Below the pieces are notes generated by a model, which was not told the DNA's origin, did no database searches, and worked only from the letters and a program-made list of their open reading frames with translations. This document shows positions 43,700 through 50,312 of a stretch of DNA of 64,000 nucleotides, one piece after another; the first letter of the stretch is position 1; every line of letters begins with the position of its first letter. The stretch is from Planctomycetota bacterium (GTDB taxonomy: Bacteria; Planctomycetota; UBA8742; UBA2392), in contig JAJVIO010000008.1 in NCBI GenBank assembly GCA_022071975.1, positions 1 to 64,000 of the forward strand, read 5' to 3'. The position numbers and the translations under genes are program-made.

Positions 43700-43874
43700 T
43701 CCTGGCGACCGTGTCCCGGCAAATGATGAATCTGTGCCGCGTCTCCCGGCATGGCACCTATTGTCAGCGGGCTTGTTGCCTGGGCCTCGGATATCAACAG
43801 GGGGGAGCGGAAGAACACCGCGCTGGCAATTCGTTCGGGATGCAACTAACCTTGGGGCCCGAACGAGGGATTTG

Positions 43875-44465
43875 ATGTCCACGGATATCCGAAAGGTCGA
43901 AGATTCCGGCTGGCGCAGGCCTCTTGAGGCGCTGATCGCCCAGACCCCTCAGGTGCGCGAGAACTTCGCATCTCACCTGGATTTCACTTTCAGCAGGGCC
44001 CTGGTCGGCGACGCCGAGAAACAGGCCGCCGCCATCATCGACGCCGACCGCAAGGGCATGATCGCGCGCCTCAACGGCTGGCGCAGCTTCGTGCCCACCC
44101 GCAACGTCACCTGGGCCGAGGTGGTTGACCGCCTCACCAACGCCTTCGGTGTGCCCGCGCAACTAGATAAGTCCATCGAGCAACGCGAACGCCACCTGCA
44201 GAAGCTCTTCCACGAGCGCGGATTGCCCAAGGGCTCCGTGCTCTATTCCGTGGCCGACGCCGTCCACGACGGCCAGGTGGTGAAGACCGCCACCCGCCGC
44301 TTCCTGTTCGATCCCGTGCGCCTGGTGATGCAGACCCTCAACGGCCTGGCGTCGCTCTACACCACCGACGCCGCGCCGGCCGTGAATTGCGTGTACGCCA
44401 TCCTTGAAATGCTGCACCCGGCCGAAGTGCAGACGCCCTTCAGCGCGCTGCCCGAGCGTCTGTAA
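43875..44465 (+). CDS. Small soluble protein of unknown function
   Basis: I do not recognise this 196-residue protein. It has no signal or membrane helix. It is mostly helical, with RENFASHLDFTFSRALVGDAEKQAAAIIDAD and WAEVVDRLTNAFGVPAQLD as its most distinctive stretches. ATG 43875 is chosen because upstream codons in the same frame look non-coding. The 175 bases before it carry no recognisable gene. Confidence 0.55.
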   Translation: MSTDIRKVEDSGWRRPLEALIAQTPQVRENFASHLDFTFSRALVGDAEKQAAAIIDADRKGMIARLNGWRSFVPTRNVTWAEVVDRLTNAFGVPAQLDKSIEQRERHLQKLFHERGLPKGSVLYSVADAVHDGQVVKTATRRFLFDPVRLVMQTLNGLASLYTTDAAPAVNCVYAILEMLHPAEVQTPFSALPERL

Positions 44466-44494
44466 CACGGCAAGCTGCACAGGCCGTTCGCACT

Positions 44495-44523
44495 CACAAC
44501 GATCTTGGGTTATGATCGTGGTG
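44495..44523 (+). promoter_or_regulatory. Inverted repeat over the -10 region of the first GGDEF gene
   Basis: CACAACGATC (44495-44504) and GATCGTGGTG (44514-44523) form a 10-bp inverted repeat with one mismatch and a nine-base centre. TATGAT (44511-44516) overlaps the right arm and lies nine bases before the ATG at 44526. The repeat could be an operator for a short or leaderless message. Confidence 0.4.
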
Positions 44524-44525
44524 TA

Positions 44526-45446
44526 ATGGCCGACACCCAGCGCAACCAGTTCAACACGATTCTGAACGCCATCCCCGATGTGATGGTGCTGGTGGATTCT
44601 GAGTTGAAGATCATCAGCGTCAACGCGGCGTGGGGCCAATGGGCTAGGCAGAACCAGAGCGCTGAAGAGTTTGTCAAACCCGTCGGTGTCCCGTATCTAC
44701 ATGCTTGCGCGCAGGTTGGTCTTGGCGACGAAAAAACCGGCAATGACCTGGAACCAGGGCTGCGCGAGGTCCTGAACGGTACCCGCGATGCGTTCGAGCT
44801 TGAATACCCCTGCCATAAACCCTCCGAGCCTCGTTACTACCTGGTTCGAGTCTCGGCCATTCCCGCCGAGAATGGGCGCGCGGCGCTCTGCACGCACCTG
44901 GATGTCACGCGCCGCAAACTGGCGGAAATGGAGTTGCACCGCGAAACTCGCAAGCTGCGTGAGCAGTCATTGACCGACCCTCTGACCGGGCTTCGCAACC
45001 GCCGAGCGCTGGAATTGCTGGGGCGGCAGTACTGGGCAAACGCGCAGCGGCGCGGTGGTGTGCTGGCGGTTGTTTACATCGACCTGGATGACTTCAAGCC
45101 GATCAACGACAACTTCGGGCACCAGGAGGGCGATCGCGTGCTGACGTACATCGCCGACTATCTCCAGAAGACCTTTCGCGAGTCGGACGTGATCGCGCGT
45201 GTCGGTGGAGATGAGTTCGTGGTGCTGGCCTGGATGGCGCAGGCCGAAGACCTGGGGAAGATCCAGGCTCGCCTGGTGAATCGCCACCGGCTGACGACGA
45301 ACGCGGGCGACGTTTACGAAGTGGGCATGAGCATCGGTTATGCCGTGCACGATCCAAAGCTGGAAGGAGATCTGCTGAACCTGATCCAGCGCGCGGACAC
45401 GGCCATGTATGAACACAAGAGGTCCAGGGGCAGGAAGAAGTCATGA
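44526..45446 (+). CDS. PAS-GGDEF diguanylate cyclase, copy 1
   Basis: Diguanylate cyclases make the second messenger c-di-GMP from two GTP. The 306-residue protein has a PAS-like N-terminal half (NQFNTILNAIPDVMVLVDSE, residues 6-120) and a GGDEF domain (SLTDPLTGLRNRRAL to the end). The active site reads RVGGDEFV, and RESD, five residues before it, is an intact inhibitory site for product feedback. No membrane helix is visible. It should be an active cytoplasmic sensor enzyme. A sister gene follows. Confidence 0.9.
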   Translation: MADTQRNQFNTILNAIPDVMVLVDSELKIISVNAAWGQWARQNQSAEEFVKPVGVPYLHACAQVGLGDEKTGNDLEPGLREVLNGTRDAFELEYPCHKPSEPRYYLVRVSAIPAENGRAALCTHLDVTRRKLAEMELHRETRKLREQSLTDPLTGLRNRRALELLGRQYWANAQRRGGVLAVVYIDLDDFKPINDNFGHQEGDRVLTYIADYLQKTFRESDVIARVGGDEFVVLAWMAQAEDLGKIQARLVNRHRLTTNAGDVYEVGMSIGYAVHDPKLEGDLLNLIQRADTAMYEHKRSRGRKKS

Positions 45447-45493
45447 TTCGCCCTCGAGTCGCGCGCTGAGACGACGGAGAACGCGGTTAACCC

Positions 45494-46399
45494 ATGACGC
45501 TTAGCGGCTTCAACACCATCCTGCACGCGATACCCGACTCACTGGCCCTGGTGAACGAGGAAGGGCGGATCCTCTCCGTCAACCGCAGCTGGACCCGGTT
45601 TGCCCAGAAGAACGGCGCCAATGCGGCGACCGAGAAGGGCGTCGGACTCAACTACCTGACCGTGTGTCGCCATGCGCTGAGCATGGGAGTGCAAGAGGCA
45701 GGGCAGCTGATCGAAACTATCCAGGAAGTGTGCGAACAGCAGCGTGAGATGGGCGAAGTGGAGTACCAGTGCGATTCGCCCACTCAACGTCGCTGGTTCA
45801 TCGCCCGCGTCACGCTTGTTTCGCCTGACCCCGACGCCATCGTGCTGATCTCCCACGTTGACATCACGGCGCGCAAGGAAGCGGAACTGCGCGTCCAGCG
45901 CGAGTCCCAGGATCACCTGGCCGCGAGCCTGACGGACCCGTTGACAGGGTTACGCAATCGGCGCGGACTCGAAAATGCCGCTACCGTGATGTGGGAAAGC
46001 GCAAAGCGGCAGGGCGACAAACTGGCCGTCATCTACCTCGACCTGAATGACTTCAAGCCGGTGAATGACATCTGGGGACATCAGGAAGGCGACCGCGTAT
46101 TGAAGTTCGTCGCTGAACATTTACTGGCCACGTTCCGGGCGTCCGACCTGATTGCTCGCGTCGGCGGCGACGAGTTCGTCGTGATGGCCCGCATGGGGAA
46201 CAACACGGACAAACTCTTCCTCACCCGGCGGCTGCAGCGTGAGTTCGAGTTTCAGGTCGGCGACAAGGGCAAGTACAGCGTCTCGGTAGCGATGGGCGTG
46301 GCTGTGCTGGGCGAAGATCAGTTTCAGTCATTGGACGAACTGATCAGCTGCGCTGACCAGCGCATGTTCCAGGATAAGAACGCCGAAAAACCAAAGTAG
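45494..46399 (+). CDS. PAS-GGDEF diguanylate cyclase, copy 2
   Basis: The 301-residue protein has the same layout as its upstream neighbour. The PAS-like half opens with SGFNTILHAIPDSLALVNEE, and the GGDEF domain has LTDPLTGLRNRRGL, active site RVGGDEFV and inhibitory site RASD. The near-identical N-terminal opening and adjacency show gene duplication, while the PAS halves have diverged and so may sense different inputs. It ends at a terminator shared with malate dehydrogenase. Confidence 0.9.
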   Translation: MTLSGFNTILHAIPDSLALVNEEGRILSVNRSWTRFAQKNGANAATEKGVGLNYLTVCRHALSMGVQEAGQLIETIQEVCEQQREMGEVEYQCDSPTQRRWFIARVTLVSPDPDAIVLISHVDITARKEAELRVQRESQDHLAASLTDPLTGLRNRRGLENAATVMWESAKRQGDKLAVIYLDLNDFKPVNDIWGHQEGDRVLKFVAEHLLATFRASDLIARVGGDEFVVMARMGNNTDKLFLTRRLQREFEFQVGDKGKYSVSVAMGVAVLGEDQFQSLDELISCADQRMFQDKNAEKPK

Positions 46400-46423
46400 G
46401 GACACGCCGCCGCGTGTCCCTAC
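46396..46423. terminator. Bidirectional terminator containing the GGDEF gene stop codon
   Basis: GTAGGGACACGC (46396-46407) pairs perfectly with GCGTGTCCCTAC (46412-46423) around a four-base loop. The TAG stop of the forward gene lies within the stem, and the reverse mdh gene ends 20 bases beyond. Confidence 0.75.
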
Positions 46424-46442
46424 CTGTGGTTGAAGTTCAGGC

Positions 46443-47390
46443 CTACATCCCCAGCAACTGCGCGGCCTGCTTGATCGCGCCGGCCACGTGCTCGTTGCTG
46501 GTGGCCAGCAGCTTCTTCTCGGCGTCGTTGAGCTTCAGCTCGTAGATCTTTTCGATACCGTTCTTGCCCAGCATGCAGGGCACACCCTGCCAGGTGTCCT
46601 TCAGGCCGTACTCGCCCTCCAGCAGCGCGCAGGTGGGCAGGATGCGGCGCTGGTCCTTCACGATGCTCTCGACCATCGCCACCACGCTGCTGCCCGGCGC
46701 GTAGTAGGCGCTGCCGGTCTTGAGCAGCGCGACGATCTCCGCGCCGCCCTTGCGAGTGCGGTCGTTGATCGCCTCGATGCGGTCGGCCGGAAGCAGGTCG
46801 GTGATGGGGATGCCGCTGACCGTGGTGTAGCGCGGCAGGGGCACCATGGTGTCGCCGTGGCCGCCGAGCACCATGGGGCTGATGTCCTTGACGCTGCAGT
46901 TGAGCTCCATGGCGACGAAGCTGGCCATGCGCGCGCTGTCCAGCACGCCGGCCATGCCCATCACGCGGTTCTTGGGGAAACCCAGGCGCTTGTGCGCGAC
47001 CCAACTCATTACGTCCAAAGGGTTTGTGACCATGATTACGATCGCGTTGGGGGCGTGCTCGCGGATGCTGTCGGCCACGCTTTGGACGATTTTGGCATTC
47101 GTCGTGAGCAGGTCGTCGCGGCTCATACCGGGTTTGCGCGCGATACCGGAGGTCACCACCACCACGTCGCTGCCGGCCACGTCAGCGGGCTTGTTGCTGC
47201 CGTTGACGCGGGCGTCGAAGCGCTCCACGGGGCTGCTTTCGAACATGTCGAGGCCTTTGCCCTGGGGCATGTCTTCTACGATGTCGATCAGCAGCACATC
47301 GCCGAGTTCACGGTCAGCGCAGCGCTGGGCGACGGTTGCGCCGACGAAGCCGGCGCCGAAAACGGAAATCTTGGGTCGGTGGAAGGCCAT
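46443..47390 (-). CDS. mdh: Malate dehydrogenase (LDH-like type)
   Basis: The enzyme interconverts malate and oxaloacetate with NAD in the TCA cycle. The 315-residue protein has the nucleotide loop VFGAGFVGATVA, substrate arginines in ARKPGMSRDDLL, the TNPLDVM box and the catalytic His in LGGHGDTMVPL. This is the LDH-like group of malate dehydrogenases. ATG 47390 has GAGGA upstream and starts eight codons after a less likely ATG. It has its own promoter. Confidence 0.95.
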   Translation of the reverse strand: MAFHRPKISVFGAGFVGATVAQRCADRELGDVLLIDIVEDMPQGKGLDMFESSPVERFDARVNGSNKPADVAGSDVVVVTSGIARKPGMSRDDLLTTNAKIVQSVADSIREHAPNAIVIMVTNPLDVMSWVAHKRLGFPKNRVMGMAGVLDSARMASFVAMELNCSVKDISPMVLGGHGDTMVPLPRYTTVSGIPITDLLPADRIEAINDRTRKGGAEIVALLKTGSAYYAPGSSVVAMVESIVKDQRRILPTCALLEGEYGLKDTWQGVPCMLGKNGIEKIYELKLNDAEKKLLATSNEHVAGAIKQAAQLLGM

Positions 47391-47453
47391 TGGATAGTCC
47401 TCGAAAGCGAGCATAAAGAGCGGCGGTAGGCTCCGCGCGCGGTGTCAGTGGGT

Positions 47454-47481
47454 TCTATACTGGCGGCGCGGTGGGGGTCAA
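47454..47481 (-). promoter_or_regulatory. Sigma-70-like promoter of mdh
   Basis: On the reverse strand TTGACC (47481-47476) and TATAGA (47459-47454) are 16 bases apart, each matching the consensus at five of six positions. They lie 63 bases before the start codon. Confidence 0.6.
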
Positions 47482-47551
47482 TGGCGGTGGTTTCTGACAC
47501 ACCGGGGCGCGGAACATAGGTTGAAAGTGCCTAACGTCAAGACCTTTAGGC

Positions 47552-47579
47552 TTCAAATGGCGTTAATCATCCGTATAAT
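47552..47579 (+). promoter_or_regulatory. Sigma-70-like promoter of the rhodanese gene
   Basis: TTCAAA (47552-47557) and a consensus TATAAT (47574-47579) are separated by 16 bases, 60 bases before the start codon. Confidence 0.6.
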
Positions 47580-47639
47580 TATGCGTCCGATGCCACTCTG
47601 TCGCTTCCGTTTTTCCGGCCAATGACGAAGGGATCCGCG

Positions 47640-48029
47640 ATGCAGCTTCCACCCAGACTTCGACCCACTGACGCAGCCACAATTCTTGAACCGACCACCA
47701 AGGCAGCCCAAAAGCGCAAGCGCACCAAGAAGGCCGAACCGCCCAAGAGCGCTGTACGCGCCCTCACCCTGATTGACGTCCGCATGCCCCAGGAACTGGG
47801 CAGCGGCACCATCCCCGGCAGTGAGCACATCCCGCTTGACAACATCCTCGACACCGTGCCCAAGTCGATCCCTGACCCGCAGGCGCCCGTCGTAGTGTAC
47901 TGCAAGAGCGGCATGCGCGGCGGCATGGCGCAGGGCGCCCTTCGCAAGCTCGGCTACACCAACGTTTCAAACATCGTCGGCGGCTTCGACGCATGGCAGA
48001 AGGCCGGCCTTCCCGTCACTGTCAGCTAA
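47640..48029 (+). CDS. Rhodanese-like domain protein
   Basis: Rhodaneses carry sulfane sulfur on a cysteine. This 129-residue protein is a single domain with LIDVRMPQELGSGTIPGSEHIPL, the active loop VVYCKSGMRGG (Cys then five residues to Gly-Gly, CxxxxR form) and GGFDAWQKAGLPV at the end. A 40-residue basic N-terminal tail (AAQKRKRTKKAEPPK) precedes the domain. ATG 47640 has AAGGGA upstream. Its place beside a metallo-beta-lactamase gene recalls sulfur-handling pairs, but the two are convergent. Confidence 0.88.
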   Translation: MQLPPRLRPTDAATILEPTTKAAQKRKRTKKAEPPKSAVRALTLIDVRMPQELGSGTIPGSEHIPLDNILDTVPKSIPDPQAPVVVYCKSGMRGGMAQGALRKLGYTNVSNIVGGFDAWQKAGLPVTVS

Positions 48030-48042
48030 CCGAAACACAAAC

Positions 48043-48080
48043 AAACGGGGACGGCGATGCCGTCCCCGTTTTGCTTTTTT
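48043..48080. terminator. Strong bidirectional terminator
   Basis: A perfect 13-bp stem, AAACGGGGACGGC (48043-48055) with GCCGTCCCCGTTT (48059-48071), closes a three-base loop and is followed by TTGCTTTTTT. It ends the rhodanese transcript and lies just past the stop of the reverse gene. Confidence 0.85.
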
Positions 48081-48088
48081 CAAACCGG

Positions 48089-48880
48089 TCACGCGCCGGC
48101 CATCATCAGCTCGAGTTGCGCCTGGTCCGGCCCCACGAATGCGGGCTGCGCCGGTGCGTCCTTCAGGTTGGAAACCAGCGCTTCCAGCATTCGGCCGGAC
48201 GCCGGCGGCAGGTGGCTGCTCAGCAGGCGTGCGGGTTTCAGGTCTGCAAGCGCGTCCACGGACGCCTGGAATTTGCCCTCGTCGATCACCTGCAGCCAGG
48301 GTGCGTCCACGCTTGCCCACAGCCGCATGCCTTCGCGCAACGCGGGCGCGGCGACTTGCTCCGCGTCTTCGGCAGTTTCCTGCAGCAACGCCCCGAAGCT
48401 GTCTGAGCTGAACAACGTGCCGCTGCGACGGTCGAGCAGGCCGGTGGTTTCGGGCGCGTCAAAGACCGGCGGCTTCACCGCCAGTAGTTCGCGGTCGCCG
48501 ACTTGCAGGCTCTGGCCCGGGTTCAGCAGGTGGCAGCGCTCGAGAGGCAAGCCCAGCAGGCCGGCCTTGCCCATGCCCAGGTAAGTGGTGACCAGCCGGG
48601 CTTCAGGCGCCGCGTCCAGCACAGCCTGCAGGTTGCCGATGTGGTCGGCGTCCATGTGCGTGACCCAGATCCAGCGCAGATCGGCCGGATCAATCACGCC
48701 GCTGAGCGCCTGCATGAAGCTCTCGCGCTGGGCGGCCAGACCGGTGTCGATCAGCACAGGTTCCTTCGCGCGGATCACAAACGCGTTGACGGGCAGCAGT
48801 CCGAGCCCCGGCAGGGGCGCGTAGGCGGTCAGGCGGTGGGTGTCTTCGATGATGCGGGCGGCTTCGTAACGTTCGGTCAT
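48089..48880 (-). CDS. Metallo-beta-lactamase-fold hydrolase
   Basis: The 263-residue protein has the metal motif THMDADHIGN (HxDxDH form), LPVNAFVIRAKEPVLIDTGL before it and SSHLPP with a late metal His after. SSDSFGALL fits the bridging Asp. This arrangement resembles the metal domain of flavodiiron-like proteins, but there is no flavodoxin domain. The substrate is unknown. ATG 48880 follows GGGAGA. It is divergent from a TetR regulator, and an operator lies just downstream of its predicted transcription start, so it is the likely target. Confidence 0.85.
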   Translation of the reverse strand: MTERYEAARIIEDTHRLTAYAPLPGLGLLPVNAFVIRAKEPVLIDTGLAAQRESFMQALSGVIDPADLRWIWVTHMDADHIGNLQAVLDAAPEARLVTTYLGMGKAGLLGLPLERCHLLNPGQSLQVGDRELLAVKPPVFDAPETTGLLDRRSGTLFSSDSFGALLQETAEDAEQVAAPALREGMRLWASVDAPWLQVIDEGKFQASVDALADLKPARLLSSHLPPASGRMLEALVSNLKDAPAQPAFVGPDQAQLELMMAGA

Positions 48881-48901
48881 GAGGGTCTCCCTGTATATTC
48901 G

Positions 48902-48919
48902 GTAAACATCAGTGTTCAC
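48902..48919. promoter_or_regulatory. TetR operator candidate 1
   Basis: GTAAACATCAGTGTTCAC is an inverted repeat GTrAACA-4-TGTTCAC with one mismatch. It lies a few bases inside the predicted transcript of the metallo-hydrolase gene. Operator candidate 2 has the same half-sites and spacing. Confidence 0.6.
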
Positions 48920-48930
48920 TACTGGGCAGA

Positions 48931-48958
48931 AACATACCCCATGCCGGCGACTTGTCAA
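48931..48958 (-). promoter_or_regulatory. Sigma-70-like promoter of the metallo-hydrolase gene
   Basis: On the reverse strand TTGACA (48958-48953, consensus) and TATGTT (48936-48931) are 16 bases apart. The -35 box overlaps that of the divergent tetR promoter. Confidence 0.55.
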
Positions 48959-48980
48959 AGAATAAATGAACAAGTATGTT
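48952..48980 (+). promoter_or_regulatory. Sigma-70-like promoter overlapping the tetR start
   Basis: TTGTCA (48952-48957) and TATGTT (48975-48980) are 17 bases apart. The -10 box overlaps the only plausible start codon (48976), so either this promoter or that start must be wrong, or another promoter serves the gene. Confidence 0.35.
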
Positions 48981-48983
48981 CAC
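48966..48983. promoter_or_regulatory. TetR operator candidate 2
   Basis: The core TGAACA-AGTA-TGTTCA (48967-48982) is a perfect palindrome matching candidate 1. It covers the possible -10 box and the start codon of the regulator gene, as expected for autorepression. Confidence 0.65.
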
Positions 48984-49572
48984 TAAAATAAAGCCCCGCC
49001 GATACAGACAACAGCGCCGCAAGGAAAGCACCGAGGAAACCAGGCGCAGGATCGTGGACGCCACCGTTGAACTGCACGCCACGGTCGGCCCCGCGCGTAC
49101 CACCATCCAGGCGATTGCGAAACGCGCGGGTGTGCAGCGACTCACCGTCTATCGGCACCTGCCCGATGAAACAGCGTTGTTCAACGCGTGTTCAAGCCGA
49201 TACCTCGAGCAGAACCCGTTTCCCGATCCGAGCGCCTGGCAGCACCTTGGCGACGCGGGTGATCGCACCCGCACTGCGTTGACGGCGCTGTACGCGTTCT
49301 ACCGGCGCACCCAGGGTGTCTGGCGCAACTCCTACCGCGATGCTCACGACATCCCGGCGCTGCAGGCCGTGCTGGCCGTCGCGCAGAAGTGGCTGGACGG
49401 CCTGCGCGACGACCTGCTGAAGGCCTGGCGCCCGGCACGGTCGGCGCGCGCTGAAACGCAGGCTGTCCTGGGCCACGCGGTGCACTTCAACTGTTGGGAC
49501 GCCCTGCAGGCAGCCGGCCTCGCCGACGCCGAAATCGCCGGGACCGTTGAGAAGTGGCTGCGCGCACTCTAA
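48976..49572 (+). CDS. TetR-family transcriptional regulator
   Basis: The 198-residue protein has a TetR helix-turn-helix in residues 18-65 (RRRIVDATVELHATVGPARTTIQAIAKRAGVQRLTVYRHLPDETAL), and a divergent C-terminal ligand domain. A basic 17-residue tail precedes the first helix. The ATG at 48976 is the only start: a stop lies nine bases upstream in frame and the next candidate falls inside helix 1. It has no ribosome site and lies within operator candidate 2. It probably represses itself and the divergent metallo-hydrolase gene. Confidence 0.88.
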   Translation: MFTKIKPRRYRQQRRKESTEETRRRIVDATVELHATVGPARTTIQAIAKRAGVQRLTVYRHLPDETALFNACSSRYLEQNPFPDPSAWQHLGDAGDRTRTALTALYAFYRRTQGVWRNSYRDAHDIPALQAVLAVAQKWLDGLRDDLLKAWRPARSARAETQAVLGHAVHFNCWDALQAAGLADAEIAGTVEKWLRAL

Positions 49573-49595
49573 ACCTCTCTGCATACGGAGAGGTC

Positions 49596-50312
49596 ATGCC
49601 AGCACCCATCCTGTATCTGCCCGGCCTGGACGGCGAAGCCCATTGGGTAAACAGCACGCAGCAGCACCTGCCGGGTGTTGAGCTCGTGCCGTTCAGCTAC
49701 CCCTCCGGCCGCAAGCTGAGGTGGGATGAAGTTGCCGACGTGGTGGTCGCGCGTCTGAAGGCGCTCGGCACGGGGTTGCTGATCGGCGAGTCGTTCGGTG
49801 GCGCGGTGGCGCTCAAGACCGCGATCCTGCAACCGACTGAGGTGCGCGGCCTCTGCCTGATTTCAACCTTCAGCCACGAGCCTGAGCCGATTGCTTCCGC
49901 CATCGGACGCGGCGCCAGCCGCCTGCTGCCCAAGGCGGTGTTGAACCCGGTGGCGCGCATGCTGGCGAGCTGGAAACTGGCCGGCACACTCAAGGGCGAA
50001 GAGCGCGAGAGATTCCTGGATTACTTCGAACAGCTCGACCACGCCGAGCTCGCGCGCCGGCTTGGTCTGCTGGCCGGCTTCGATGTCTCGGACCGGCTGG
50101 TGGGCATTCACTGCCCCGTCGATGTCATCTACGGCGGCCGCGACAGCATCTCGGCCGCGCCCGCCCAGCTCCGCATGTGGCAGCGCCTTCCCAATGTGCG
50201 GACGCATGAGCTGGAAGGTTTCGGCCACATGATCACCCAGGAAGCGCCGACCGAGGTGGCCGGCCGCATCAAGGGCTGGCTGCAGCGCGTGGAGGACGCC
50301 CGTGGCGCGTAA
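49596..50312 (+). CDS. Alpha/beta hydrolase
   Basis: The 238-residue serine hydrolase has the elbow GESFGGAVAL (about residue 67), Asp in VIYGGRDSISA and His in EGFGHMI, forming the expected triad. LYLPGLDGEAHWV provides the oxyanion region. ATG 49596 follows GGAGAGG. It has no signal peptide. It overlaps the hydantoinase A gene by 11 bases, so it may act in the same pathway, for example on an ester or amide of the substrate. Confidence 0.88.
   Translation: MPAPILYLPGLDGEAHWVNSTQQHLPGVELVPFSYPSGRKLRWDEVADVVVARLKALGTGLLIGESFGGAVALKTAILQPTEVRGLCLISTFSHEPEPIASAIGRGASRLLPKAVLNPVARMLASWKLAGTLKGEERERFLDYFEQLDHAELARRLGLLAGFDVSDRLVGIHCPVDVIYGGRDSISAAPAQLRMWQRLPNVRTHELEGFGHMITQEAPTEVAGRIKGWLQRVEDARGA

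Noticed and set aside
41537-43882. 781-codon reverse-strand open frame
   Set aside because: It is antisense to the inositol-phosphate synthase and the intact toxin-antitoxin genes, which have clear family motifs.
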